A DNA stretch of 64,000 nucleotides from Microbacterium helvum (GTDB taxonomy: Bacteria > Actinomycetota > Actinomycetes > Actinomycetales > Microbacteriaceae). Where the stretch lies: positions 620,001 to 684,000 of the forward strand of contig NZ_JACXZS010000001.1 of assembly GCF_014779795.1 (NCBI RefSeq), in the 5' to 3' direction. Under the pieces are notes generated by a model, which saw only the letters and a list, made by a program, of their open reading frames with translations, had not been told where the DNA came from and searched no databases. The translations under genes and the position numbers were made by a program. Shown here one piece after another: positions 1 through 7,803 of this stretch (positions are counted from its first letter, which is position 1; each line of letters opens with the position of its first letter).

Positions 1-828
1 CGGCTGCGCGTCGAGACGGAAATGCGGGAGCCGCAGCATCCACGGTCCGGGCACGCCGCCGATCTCGGTGGCGTTGTCGCCGTCGTCGAACGGGGACACG
101 TCGCCGCGGGTGCGGATGCCGTCCAGCAGCGTGTCGGCCACCAGCTGGTCGTCGGACTCGACCCGCGTCTTCACCCAGACGAAGCCGACGGACGGCTCCT
201 CCCACCGCGAGAACACCGACACGCTGTACCCCGCGGCCGTGAGCTCGTCGTAGCGCGAGAGGGCGGCAGCCCACGACACACCGGTGTAGATGTCCTGCCG
301 CAGCCGGAACGCGGGCACGACGTCGAGCGTCAGCGAGACCACGATGCCGTAGGCGCCGAGCCCCACCACGAGTGCGTCGAAGTCGGCGTCGCCGCGGCGC
401 ACCTCGTGGACCTCGGCATCCGCTCCGACGTAGCTGAGCGCCGACACGGCCGCCGAGAGCACCTGGTTGCCGTCGCCGGAGCCATGTGTGCCGGTGGCGG
501 TCGCGCCGCCGACGTTGATGTGGGGCAGCGACCCCATGTTGCGCAGCGCCCAGCCGCGCTCGTGCAGCCACAGCGCGAGGACGCCGTAGCGGATGCCGGC
601 GGGAACGGTCACGGTGCCGGCCGCCTCGTCGAGCGAGAACTCGGGCGCGAAGCCGGTGACGTCGACGAGCGTCCCGCTCGTGTCGGGCAGGTCGGTGAAC
701 GAGTGGCGCGTGCCGAGCGCGCGCACGCGGCCCGGCTCGGCGAGGACGCGGCGGACGTCGTCGACGGTGGCCGCCGTCACGATCCGAGGCGCCGTGTACT
801 CGTAGGTTCCTGCCCAGTTGCGCGCCAT
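1..828 (-). CDS. Alditol oxidase-like FAD-dependent oxidoreductase, 3' part missing
   Basis: The N-terminal 276 codons are present and the frame stays open to the window edge. Translation starts MARNWAGTYEYTAPRIVTAA and contains GTRHSFTD, with His at residue 42. In alditol/xylitol oxidases of the VAO flavoprotein family this HSF histidine carries covalent FAD. A second FAD-domain signature, GGATATGTHGSG, follows near residue 115. Family members oxidise polyols or sugar lactones with O2, giving H2O2 in the cytoplasm. The ATG at 826-828 is the first in-frame start before the VAO-type N-terminus. The substrate cannot be told. L-gulonolactone or arabinonolactone oxidase is the main alternative, but the HSF context favours alditol oxidase. 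Confidence 0.8.
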   Translation of the reverse strand, partial: MARNWAGTYEYTAPRIVTAATVDDVRRVLAEPGRVRALGTRHSFTDLPDTSGTLVDVTGFAPEFSLDEAAGTVTVPAGIRYGVLALWLHERGWALRNMGSLPHINVGGATATGTHGSGDGNQVLSAAVSALSYVGADAEVHEVRRGDADFDALVVGLGAYGIVVSLTLDVVPAFRLRQDIYTGVSWAAALSRYDELTAAGYSVSVFSRWEEPSVGFVWVKTRVESDDQLVADTLLDGIRTRGDVSPFDDGDNATEIGGVPGPWMLRLPHFRLDAQP

Positions 829-975
829 CGCACGTCCTCTCGCATCTTGGATGCTTCCATCCTGCCTGCTGGGCAGCCCGGCATCCCGCTCCATGTCGGA
901 GCCCCTTCCTAGTCTCGAACACGTCTTCGACGGCGTGCGCGTCATGTCGGATCCCGAGCGAGAAGGTGGGCGAGA

Positions 976-2649
976 ATGAGTATCGTGCCGGAACTGCTGG
1001 AGCGAGCCGCCGACGATACGGCGGGTGCGCGAAAGGCGCGCGGTGCGTTCTTCACTCCCCCGGCGATCACGCGCTTCCTCGCGCAGTGGGCGATCCGCGA
1101 GGGGACGGATGCCGTCCTCGAGCCGTCTGCCGGCGACGCCGCGTTCCTCGTCGAGGCCGTGCGGCGCCTGCGCGATCTCGGCGCCGCAGAGCCGCCCGCG
1201 GTCAGCGGCATCGAGATCCACCCGCACAGCGCCGAGGTCGGTCGCGAGCGCATCCAGCGGATCGGCGGCGCGCCCGCGCTGATCGTGGACGACTTCTTCA
1301 ACGTCCAGCCGACCGCGCGCTTCGACGCCGTCATCGGCAACCCTCCCTACATCCGGTATCAGCAGTTCACCGGCGAGGCCCGCGCCCGCGCCCGTGAGGC
1401 GGCCTTCCGCGCCGGTGTGGCGCTGACCGGCCTCGCCTCGAGCTGGGCGGCGTTCACCGTGCAGTCGGCGCTGCACCTGCGCCCGGGCGGGCGGCTGGGG
1501 CTCGTGCTTCCGGCCGAGCTGCTGAGCGTCAACTACGCCGCGCCGGTGCGGCGGTTCCTGTTCGAGCGGTTCGCCCGGCTGGAGCTCGTGCTCTTCACCG
1601 AGCAGGTCTTCGCCGAGGCCGAGGCCGACGTCGTGCTGCTCATGGCATCCGGCTTCGACGAGGGCTCGAGCCGCCACGCGACGGTGTACGAGACGACGAA
1701 CGCGGCGGGGCTGACCGCGCTGCCCGACGGCCTCACGTTCACCCCGGCCGACCCGTCCGACAAGTGGAACAGCGCCCTCGTCGACCCCGACGCGATCGAG
1801 CCGCTGCACTCGCTGCGACAGGCGGGCGCCTTCGTGCCGCTCAAGGAGTGGGGCGAGACGACGCTGGGCATCGTGACCGGCAACAACGGCTACTTCACGC
1901 TGAGCCCGGCGCGCGCAGCAAAGCTGAAGCTCGACCCGTCGGAGCTCGTGCCGCTCTCGCCGCCGGGCAGCAGCCACCTGCGCGGACTCGCGCTGACGCC
2001 GGGTCAGCTCGACGCCCTCGGCGAGGCCGGGCGCGCCACACTGATGTTCCGGCCGACCGGCGACACCCTGTCGCCGGCGGCGAAGCGATATGTGCGCGCC
2101 GGTGAGCGCGACCGCGTGCACGAGGCGTACAAGTGCCGCACGCGCAGCCCGTGGTACCGCGTACCGCTCGTCGCCCCGGCCGATCTGCTGCTGACGTGTA
2201 TGAACGCCGACACGCCGCGCCTGACCACGAACGAGGCCGGCGTCCACCACCTCAACTCGGTGCACGGCGTCTATCTCGATCCGGAGCTGCGCGACCTCGG
2301 GCGCGAGCTGCTGCCGCTCGCGAGCCTCAACTCGGTCACGGTGCTGAACGCCGAGATGGTGGGGCGCGCCTATGGCGGCGGCATCCTCAAGATCGAGCCC
2401 CGCGAGGCGGACCGCTGGGCCGTCCCCTCGGCCGGGCTCATCGCCGAGCGCGCCGCCGCGCTGCGCGCCGTGCGCGAGCCGGTCGCGGCCGATCTGGCGG
2501 CGGGCCGGCTGTGGCATGCCGTGCAGCGCGTCGATGACGCGCTCTTCGCCGACCGCGACCTGCCGACCGAGGCCGACCTGCACGCGGTCCGCGCCGCGCG
2601 CGCCCGGCTCATGGAGCGCCGCATCGCGCGGTCCCGCACGATCCGCTGA
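976..2649 (+). CDS. N6-adenine DNA methyltransferase (gamma-type, class I SAM)
   Basis: A 557-residue protein. Motif I reads VLEPSAGDAAFL (residues about 46-57) and the catalytic motif IV reads IGNPPYIRY (about 117-125). This order of SAM motif before NPPY is that of gamma-class N6-adenine methyltransferases of the TaqI/Eco57I type. The N-terminus carries the usual lead-in RGAFFTPPAITRFL. The long C-terminal half (about 260-557) probably holds target recognition. A purine-rich ribosome site lies at 961-970. The next gene, 58 bp downstream on the same strand, looks like a nuclease, so the pair is probably a restriction-modification system. A solitary methylase is the alternative. The target site is not predictable. 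Confidence 0.85.
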   Translation: MSIVPELLERAADDTAGARKARGAFFTPPAITRFLAQWAIREGTDAVLEPSAGDAAFLVEAVRRLRDLGAAEPPAVSGIEIHPHSAEVGRERIQRIGGAPALIVDDFFNVQPTARFDAVIGNPPYIRYQQFTGEARARAREAAFRAGVALTGLASSWAAFTVQSALHLRPGGRLGLVLPAELLSVNYAAPVRRFLFERFARLELVLFTEQVFAEAEADVVLLMASGFDEGSSRHATVYETTNAAGLTALPDGLTFTPADPSDKWNSALVDPDAIEPLHSLRQAGAFVPLKEWGETTLGIVTGNNGYFTLSPARAAKLKLDPSELVPLSPPGSSHLRGLALTPGQLDALGEAGRATLMFRPTGDTLSPAAKRYVRAGERDRVHEAYKCRTRSPWYRVPLVAPADLLLTCMNADTPRLTTNEAGVHHLNSVHGVYLDPELRDLGRELLPLASLNSVTVLNAEMVGRAYGGGILKIEPREADRWAVPSAGLIAERAAALRAVREPVAADLAAGRLWHAVQRVDDALFADRDLPTEADLHAVRAARARLMERRIARSRTIR

Positions 2650-2707
2650 CACGCGCGGACCGCCCGCGCCCCGCTCCCGCCCACCGACCCGAAGGACACC
2701 GCCCGCC

Positions 2708-3892
2708 GTGCCGATCAGGAAGCCGTCCATCGCCGAGCAGGGCTGGGCGCTGTTCGACCGCATCGTCGAGCGGGCGACCGTCGACGGTCACACCTCCCCG
2801 TGGACGGCGGAGGGCGCGGTCGTCACGTACCGGCCGGACTTCGAGACGCTCCGTCTGCTGCTCGGCGTGCCGCTGCACCTGGGCGCCAATTCCCAGTCCG
2901 GCGTCCCCGCCCTCGCCCTCGACGTGTGGATCGCGTACGAACTGCGCCGTGCCGGCTTCGACCCCGATGCGGTGTGGCCGCGCGAGTCCGATCCGCGCAT
3001 CATGCCCGCGGCGCTCGCGGCCCTGCTCGAGGCGACGCCGGTGCGGGGCGGCGAGCGCGCACGGCTCGAGGAGCGCATCCGCATCAGCGGCTCCCGGTCG
3101 GGTCTGGTCGCGGGCAAGGCGAAGATCCTGGGCAAGAACTACGAGAAGCAGGTCGACGTCGTGCTGTCGGACTGGCGCACCGGGCCCGAGATGCTGATCA
3201 GCACCAAGCGGATGGACTCCTCGTTCGGCAAGAACGCCGCGAACCGGGTCGAGGAGTCCTACGGCGACGCGAAGAACCTGCGGCTGCGGCATCCCCTCGC
3301 CTCGCTCGGATTCGTCTTCGGCCTGCGCACGACGATCTACGAGAAAGAGGCGGCGAAGGCCGCGTGGCTGATCGACCTGCTCGGCAAGCTCGGCCAGGAG
3401 GACGATGCGTACGACGCCGTCGCGCTGGTGCTGATGGAGTATGCGCAGGACCCGCCTGCCGACGGTGACGATGTCAACGAGCCCGAGACCGGGCCGGACG
3501 CCGGATCGGACGCATCGGAGGATCTGCCCGACTCCACGGCCGGCGCGGCGCCGGCGACCGACGCGCTGGACGTGAGCGGCGACGACGATCAGCTCTTCGC
3601 CCTCGACGCGCCAGGTTCGGCGCCTGTCGCCGATCCGGCGGCGACGCAGGCCGCCGAGCGGGCCGAAGAGCGCGCGGCCGAACGCGCCGAGCTCGACGCG
3701 GCGATCGCCGCGCTGCCCCCGGTGTCGATCGTGCTCGACGACCGGGTGCCCGACGAGCTGCACCCGGCACGGTTCCTGCGCGCGATGGTCGAGCGCACGC
3801 TCGCGATCACGCCGGTGGATCACCACGAGCGGGCCCGCGCACTGCTCGACGCCGCGCGGCGCGAGGCGCGGCAGGCGGCGACACACGGCTGA
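2708..3892 (+). CDS. Probable restriction endonuclease partner of the methyltransferase
   Basis: I chose GTG 2708, 58 bp after the methylase stop, giving 394 residues. An upstream in-frame extension to 2372 would run antiparallel to methylase codon usage and is rejected. Around residues 135-165 the protein reads KNYEKQVDVVL, then a short spacer, EMLISTKRM and a conserved-looking polar stretch. This resembles a PD-(D/E)xK nuclease core (D...E-x(5)-K), though the canonical E-x-K position is occupied by S-T-K. Residues about 255-325 form an acidic low-complexity linker. A helical C-terminal segment ends the protein. Pairing with the methylase is the main functional clue, and I do not recognise the exact family. 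Confidence 0.6.
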   Translation: MPIRKPSIAEQGWALFDRIVERATVDGHTSPWTAEGAVVTYRPDFETLRLLLGVPLHLGANSQSGVPALALDVWIAYELRRAGFDPDAVWPRESDPRIMPAALAALLEATPVRGGERARLEERIRISGSRSGLVAGKAKILGKNYEKQVDVVLSDWRTGPEMLISTKRMDSSFGKNAANRVEESYGDAKNLRLRHPLASLGFVFGLRTTIYEKEAAKAAWLIDLLGKLGQEDDAYDAVALVLMEYAQDPPADGDDVNEPETGPDAGSDASEDLPDSTAGAAPATDALDVSGDDDQLFALDAPGSAPVADPAATQAAERAEERAAERAELDAAIAALPPVSIVLDDRVPDELHPARFLRAMVERTLAITPVDHHERARALLDAARREARQAATHG

Positions 3893-4018
3893 GCCGACAA
3901 CGCATACAAGCGCACCGCGGTGCAGCAGCCATCCGAGCCTCAGCCCCGACGTGGCGTAGCCGTCTGCGCTTCCATGACGCGTCAGGGCGGCAGGTCGACC
4001 ACCTCGCGCCGTCGAGGC

Positions 4019-4687
4019 TCAGGTGTGGGCGCCCGAGAGCCGGGCGGCCAGGCGCTCCATGGCGAGCCGTGGGCTCGTCAGCACGGGCACCGCGACCGAC
4101 ACGGCGCCCGCCGCGGATGACATCGACGCCTGCGCCAGCACGATGACGTCGGCCTGCGCCGCACCGCGCTCGATGGCCTCCGCCACCAGGGCGTCGTGTG
4201 TGGCGCGGTCGCCCACGGCGACCGCCGCGAAAGCGCCGCCCACGACCTCGCTCGACAGCTCGGGCTCGACGCCGGCGAGCACGGCACGCTCCCTCAGCAG
4301 CGCGAGGGTCGGCCGACGGGTCGTCTCCAACGTGGCGAGCACGTGGATGCGGTCACCGGTCCGCACCGCGGCATCCGCCAGCGCCTCGTCCACCCGGAGC
4401 ACCGGGACGCCGGCCTCGGCTCCCGCCGGGGCGGCGAGCGCCGAGATCGACGAGCAGGTCAGCATGACGGCATCCGCCCCTCCCGCCGCGGCGGCGCGGA
4501 CCAGTTCGCCGACGCGCTCGGGAACGGACGCCGCCCGGTCCGCATCGGCCAGGTCGCGGATGATCGCGTCGTCGAGGTAGTTCACGACCGTCGCATCGGG
4601 CAGCAGTTCGGCGGCGAGCGCCGTGAAGGGCGCGATGTTGACGGCACCGGAGTGCACGAACGCGATGCGCGTCGCAGCGGAGGTCAT
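4019..4687 (-). CDS. Aspartate/glutamate/hydantoin racemase-family protein
   Basis: 222 residues from ATG 4687; the longer frame to 4819 would cross the promoter of the divergent NUDIX gene. The N-terminal half carries MLTCSSISA with the first candidate catalytic cysteine (about residue 90). In two-cysteine racemases a second Cys acts from the C-terminal lobe. Here the matching motif reads VLAQASM, with Ala where that Cys would be. The protein may therefore be an AroM/Asp-Glu racemase relative with a different reaction, such as a decarboxylase or isomerase, rather than a true racemase. It is divergent from the NUDIX gene, with 49 bp between starts. Substrate unknown. Confidence 0.7.
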   Translation of the reverse strand: MTSAATRIAFVHSGAVNIAPFTALAAELLPDATVVNYLDDAIIRDLADADRAASVPERVGELVRAAAAGGADAVMLTCSSISALAAPAGAEAGVPVLRVDEALADAAVRTGDRIHVLATLETTRRPTLALLRERAVLAGVEPELSSEVVGGAFAAVAVGDRATHDALVAEAIERGAAQADVIVLAQASMSSAAGAVSVAVPVLTSPRLAMERLAARLSGAHT

Positions 4688-4722
4688 GTGCTCAGTCTCG
4701 TCGATGCGCGAGGCGGTCGCGG

Positions 4723-4728
4723 TAGGGT
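4723..4728 (+). promoter_or_regulatory. -10 box TAGGGT of the NUDIX gene
   Basis: TAGGGT fits the actinobacterial TANNNT -10 pattern and ends 8 bp before the GTG start at 4737, leaving almost no room for an untranslated leader. It lies between the divergent racemase-like and NUDIX genes. Confidence 0.45.
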
Positions 4729-4736
4729 CTCGTGAA

Positions 4737-5189
4737 GTGAGCCGCTTCAGCATCGTCCCCTCGTCGTACGTGTACCTCCGCCGAGGCTTGTCCGTGCTGC
4801 TGCAGCTGCGGCAGAACACGGGCTACATGGATGGATGCTGGGCCGCCGGCGCCGCAGGCCACGTCGAGCGCGGCGAGACGGCGACGGGCGCCGCGATCCG
4901 CGAGGCGCGCGAAGAGCTCGGCCTCGCGCTCGACCCGGCCGCGCTGTCGCCCATCGCCGTCATGCAGCGCACCGACGGCACCGACAACCCGATCGAGCAG
5001 CGCGTGGACTGGTTCTTCGCGTGCGACGCCTGGGACGGCGAGCCCCGGATCCTCGAGCCGCGCAAGTGCGCGGAGCTCGCCTGGTTCGACCTCGACGCTC
5101 TGCCCGAGCGCATGCCCGACTACGAGCGCACGGCACTCGCGGCCCTGCGCGAGGGAGGATCCGCGACCCTGCTGGCGGTGGGGTTCTGA
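4737..5189 (+). CDS. NUDIX hydrolase
   Basis: 150 residues from GTG 4737 (VSRFSIVPS). A complete NUDIX box spans about residues 41-63, with glycine-glutamate spacing followed by REAREELGL, matching GX5EX7REUXEEXGU. The family hydrolyses nucleoside diphosphate derivatives with Mg2+. The substrate could be an oxidised nucleotide or another NDP-X. Longer in-frame starts upstream would run into the divergent racemase-like gene and leave the -10 box inside the coding region. The next gene starts 86 bp downstream. Confidence 0.85.
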   Translation: MSRFSIVPSSYVYLRRGLSVLLQLRQNTGYMDGCWAAGAAGHVERGETATGAAIREAREELGLALDPAALSPIAVMQRTDGTDNPIEQRVDWFFACDAWDGEPRILEPRKCAELAWFDLDALPERMPDYERTALAALREGGSATLLAVGF

Positions 5190-5275
5190 CACTCCGCCGA
5201 CCGCCGACCGGATCGGGCACGGATCATCGGGCGGGACGCGTCCTCGATCGGGAGGGTTGAAGCGAAGGGAGAATC

Positions 5276-6142
5276 GTGATCGCGACGCTCAACCGGCTCA
5301 CCGAGCACATCGAGGAGCATCTGACCGATGACCTCGATATCGCGGCGTTCGCCCGCCGCGAGGGCACCACCGAGTATCACCTGCGCCGGATGTTCTCGGC
5401 GCTGGCGGGAATGCCGCTGTCGGAGTACGTCCGTCGCCGGCGCATGACCGTCGCCGCGGCCGACGTTCTCGGCGACGAGGATCTGCTCGACATCGCGGTC
5501 CGTCACGGCTACGGCTCGACCGAGGCGTTCGCACGGGCGTTCCGCGCCGTGCACGGCATCGCGCCGGGCGAGCTGCGCCGCGGTCACGGCCCCCTTCGCA
5601 CGCAAACCCAACTCAGGTTCCGCCTGACCGTCGAAGGAAGCATCCCCATGGACACCCGCATCACCGACCGCCCCGCGTTCCGCCTCATCGGCCACGCCGC
5701 CCGCGTGCCGCTCATCCACGAAGGCGTCAACCCGCACATCCAGGCGCACATCGCCGCACTGCCGGTCGAGGAGCACAGCCGGCTGAAGAGCCTCAGCACC
5801 ACCGAGCCCGCAGGGCTCCTGCAGGTCTCGGCCGACGTCGATCCCGACTACACCGAAGGCACACCGCTCACCTACCTGCACGGCGTGGCCGTGGACGCCG
5901 ACGCCTCCGTCCCGGGCGACCTCGACATCATCGACGTGCCCGCCGGGACGTGGGCCGTGTTCCGCACCACCGGCGACTATCCCGCGGCGCTTCAGCAGAC
6001 GTGGGCCGCGACCGCGGCGGACTGGTTCCCCTCGAACCCGTGGCGGCTGCGGCCGGACCCGTCGATCGTGGCGATCCTCGACCGTTCCGCGGACTTCTCC
6101 ACGGCGACGTGCGAGCTGTGGCTCCCGGTCGAGCGCGCCTGA
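5276..6142 (+). CDS. AraC-family regulator with GyrI-like effector domain
   Basis: 288 residues from GTG 5276, with AAGGGAG (5266-5272) as ribosome site. Residues 1-105 form the AraC double helix-turn-helix, including EYHLRRMFSALAGMPLSEY and a second-helix signature HGYGSTEAFARAFRAVHG. Residues about 122-288 match the GyrI/BmrR effector-binding fold, starting DTRITDRPAFRLIGHAARV and ending CELWLPVE. Rob/SoxS-like proteins with this architecture sense small hydrophobic ligands and control efflux or stress genes. No partner gene lies beside it: the downstream gene is convergent, separated by a strong hairpin. Confidence 0.88.
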   Translation: MIATLNRLTEHIEEHLTDDLDIAAFARREGTTEYHLRRMFSALAGMPLSEYVRRRRMTVAAADVLGDEDLLDIAVRHGYGSTEAFARAFRAVHGIAPGELRRGHGPLRTQTQLRFRLTVEGSIPMDTRITDRPAFRLIGHAARVPLIHEGVNPHIQAHIAALPVEEHSRLKSLSTTEPAGLLQVSADVDPDYTEGTPLTYLHGVAVDADASVPGDLDIIDVPAGTWAVFRTTGDYPAALQQTWAATAADWFPSNPWRLRPDPSIVAILDRSADFSTATCELWLPVERA

Positions 6143-6159
6143 CCGCCGCCTGGCCCGCG

Positions 6160-6199
6160 AGGCACCGCGGCGTCGGCCCCGACCCTCGCCGCGGTGCCT
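6160..6199. terminator. Bidirectional hairpin between AraC and LacI genes
   Basis: AGGCACCGCGGCG (6160-6172) and CGCCGCGGTGCCT (6187-6199) form a perfect 13-bp stem with a 14-nt loop between convergent genes. A short TTATT follows on the plus strand. The stem reaches the stop codon of the minus-strand regulator. Confidence 0.75.
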
Positions 6200-7218
6200 T
6201 ATTCGTCCGAGGCCGGCGCCGTGGACTCGCGCACCACGAGCTCGGGCCGGAAGCGCACGGTGCGCTCGTGCCCGCCGTCGGGTTCCTCCAGTTCGCGCAG
6301 CAGCAGGTCGACCGCGGTGTACCCGATGAGGTGTGCGGGCTGGCGCACCGAGCTGAGCGGCACGACGGTGGCCGAGGCGAAGTCGATGTCGTCGTAGCCG
6401 ATCAGGGCGATGTCGTGGGGCACCCGCACGTCCGACATGAGCGAGAACGCCTGGAGTGCTCCGACCGCGAGCAGGTCGTTCGCCGCGAAGACCGCGTCCG
6501 GTCGCTCGCCCGGTTCCCGCGCCCGCAGACGCTCCCCCGCCTCGCGGCCTTGCAGCACCGTGAGCGCCGCCATCTCGATCGCCTCGAGCGTCGCGCCGTC
6601 GACCTCAGCCACGGCACGGCGTGCCCCCTCGAGGCGGTCGGCGACCTGGTGGATCGAACGCGGTCCGCCGAGGAACGCGATGCGCCGGCGACCCGTCGAC
6701 AGCAGGTGCGCCACGGCGAGATACCCGCCCTCGACGTCGTCGACCGACACCGATGCGAGCGCGCTGGCGGCGTCCTCGTGATCGACGAGCACCACGGGCA
6801 CTCCCCCGCGCTGCAGCCGCAGGAGCGCCGACAGATCGTCGCCGGTCGGCGTGACCAGCACGCCGTTGACGCGCTGCTCGCGGAACAGGTCGAGGTACGC
6901 GTCCTGGCGTTCGGAGCGCTCGTCGCTGTTGCCGAGCAGCACGCTCATGCCCGATTCGGCGGCACGGTCCTCGGCACCGCGCGCCACCTCGGCGAAGAAC
7001 GGGTTGCCCGAATCGAGCACGATCAGCGCGATGCTGCGGCTGCGGCCGGCCCGCAGCTGACGGGCGGCATCGTTGCGCACGAACCCGAGCTGCTCGATCG
7101 CCTGCGTCACCCGCTCGACCGTCGCCGGCGACACCTTCTCGGGCCGATTGAGCACGTTCGACACGGTCCCCACCGACACGGATGCCGCCGCCGCGACATC
7201 GCGCACGCTCACTGCCAT
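6199..7218 (-). CDS. LacI-family regulator of the rhamnose operon
   Basis: 339 residues. The N-terminus is a LacI helix-turn-helix (VRDVAAAASVSVGTVSNVLN) followed by a periplasmic-binding-like sensor domain (about 60-330) with IGYDDIDFASA near the C-terminus. It is transcribed divergently from the L-rhamnose genes, and the shared intergenic region carries a LacI-type operator (7326-7337) at the predicted transcription start of rhaM. A second, weaker candidate is GGTAAGCGTTCTCC at 7279-7292. It probably represses rhamnose catabolism until L-rhamnose or a derivative binds. The regulatory target is inferred from gene order and the operator. Confidence 0.88.
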   Translation of the reverse strand: MAVSVRDVAAAASVSVGTVSNVLNRPEKVSPATVERVTQAIEQLGFVRNDAARQLRAGRSRSIALIVLDSGNPFFAEVARGAEDRAAESGMSVLLGNSDERSERQDAYLDLFREQRVNGVLVTPTGDDLSALLRLQRGGVPVVLVDHEDAASALASVSVDDVEGGYLAVAHLLSTGRRRIAFLGGPRSIHQVADRLEGARRAVAEVDGATLEAIEMAALTVLQGREAGERLRAREPGERPDAVFAANDLLAVGALQAFSLMSDVRVPHDIALIGYDDIDFASATVVPLSSVRQPAHLIGYTAVDLLLRELEEPDGGHERTVRFRPELVVRESTAPASDE

Positions 7219-7294
7219 CGAGGCACCTCCTCGCGCGAAACGCTACCGCTTCCCGGCGCGAACCCGTCGACGCACGCCGGTAAGCGTTCTCCCG

Positions 7295-7324
7295 TTGCGT
7301 GCACCGCGCTCGACAGGTTATAGT
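7295..7324 (+). promoter_or_regulatory. Promoter of the rhamnose operon
   Basis: TTGCGT (7295-7300) and TATAGT (7319-7324) are spaced 18 bp apart, a good sigma-A-type -35/-10 pair. Predicted initiation near 7331 falls inside the operator, so a bound LacI protein would block it. Confidence 0.65.
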
Positions 7325-7325
7325 T

Positions 7326-7337
7326 TGAAACGATTCA
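7326..7337. promoter_or_regulatory. LacI-type operator TGAAACGATTCA
   Basis: A 12-bp near-palindrome with central CG and one mismatched pair, typical of LacI/GalR operators. It sits two bases after the -10 box and lies between the divergent LacI gene and rhaM. Confidence 0.65.
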
Positions 7338-7350
7338 TGAATGACCGCGA

Positions 7351-7375
7351 TGGATGCCTCGGCCCGAGGCATCCA
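7351..7375. repeat. GGATGC palindrome in the rhaM leader
   Basis: TGGATGCCTCGG, one central base, then CCGAGGCATCCA: a perfect 12-bp inverted repeat ending 9 bp before the rhaM ribosome site AGGAG (7385-7389). It belongs to a family of GGATGC palindromes seen elsewhere in this window. Confidence 0.8.
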
Positions 7376-7395
7376 GGAACCACCAGGAGTCGACG

Positions 7396-7803
7396 ATGAC
7401 CAGCCCCACCGCGACGAAGCGCGTGTGCTTCCAGCTCGTGGTCCGCCCCGAGCTGCTGGACGAATACATCGCCCGCCACACGCCGGTCTGGCCCGAGATG
7501 CTCGCCGAGATCGCCGCGGCGGGCCGTCGCAACTACTCACTGTTCCTCGGTGAGGGCGGCCGGCTCATCGGGTACTACGAGACCGACGACGACGAGGCGG
7601 CCCAGGCGTACCTGGCGCACTCCGAGGTCGCCGCCCGCTGGGAGGCCGAGATGGCGCGCTTCTTCGTCGGTCTGGAGGGCCGGCCGGATCAGGCATCCAC
7701 TCCCCTCACCGAGATCTTCCACCTGCACGACCAACTGGCAGCGGCGCAGGCTGCGGCCGCCGCATCCGAGAACCCGCACGAGAACGAGAGCACCGCATCA
7801 TGA
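7396..7803 (+). CDS. rhaM: L-rhamnose mutarotase
   Basis: 135 residues from ATG 7396, with AGGAG six bases upstream. RhaM interconverts alpha and beta anomers of L-rhamnose to feed the isomerase. The family signature HTPVWPEML (about residues 27-35) contains the catalytic His and the conserved Trp-Pro. Later NYSLFL and a YYET strand match the ferredoxin-like mutarotase fold. The C-terminus has an Ala/Glu-rich tail beyond the usual length of about 105. It is the first gene of the operon, and its stop overlaps the rhaI start (ATGA). Confidence 0.93.
   Translation: MTSPTATKRVCFQLVVRPELLDEYIARHTPVWPEMLAEIAAAGRRNYSLFLGEGGRLIGYYETDDDEAAQAYLAHSEVAARWEAEMARFFVGLEGRPDQASTPLTEIFHLHDQLAAAQAAAAASENPHENESTAS

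Noticed and set aside
2372..2707. N-terminal extension of the nuclease-like gene back to 2372
   Set aside because: The extension is in another frame of the methylase gene, is Arg/Ser/Pro-rich, and a GTG start follows the methylase.
3912..3923. GCACCGCGGTGC palindrome after the nuclease gene
   Set aside because: Short, GC-rich, with no T-tract; such 12-mers are expected at this base composition.
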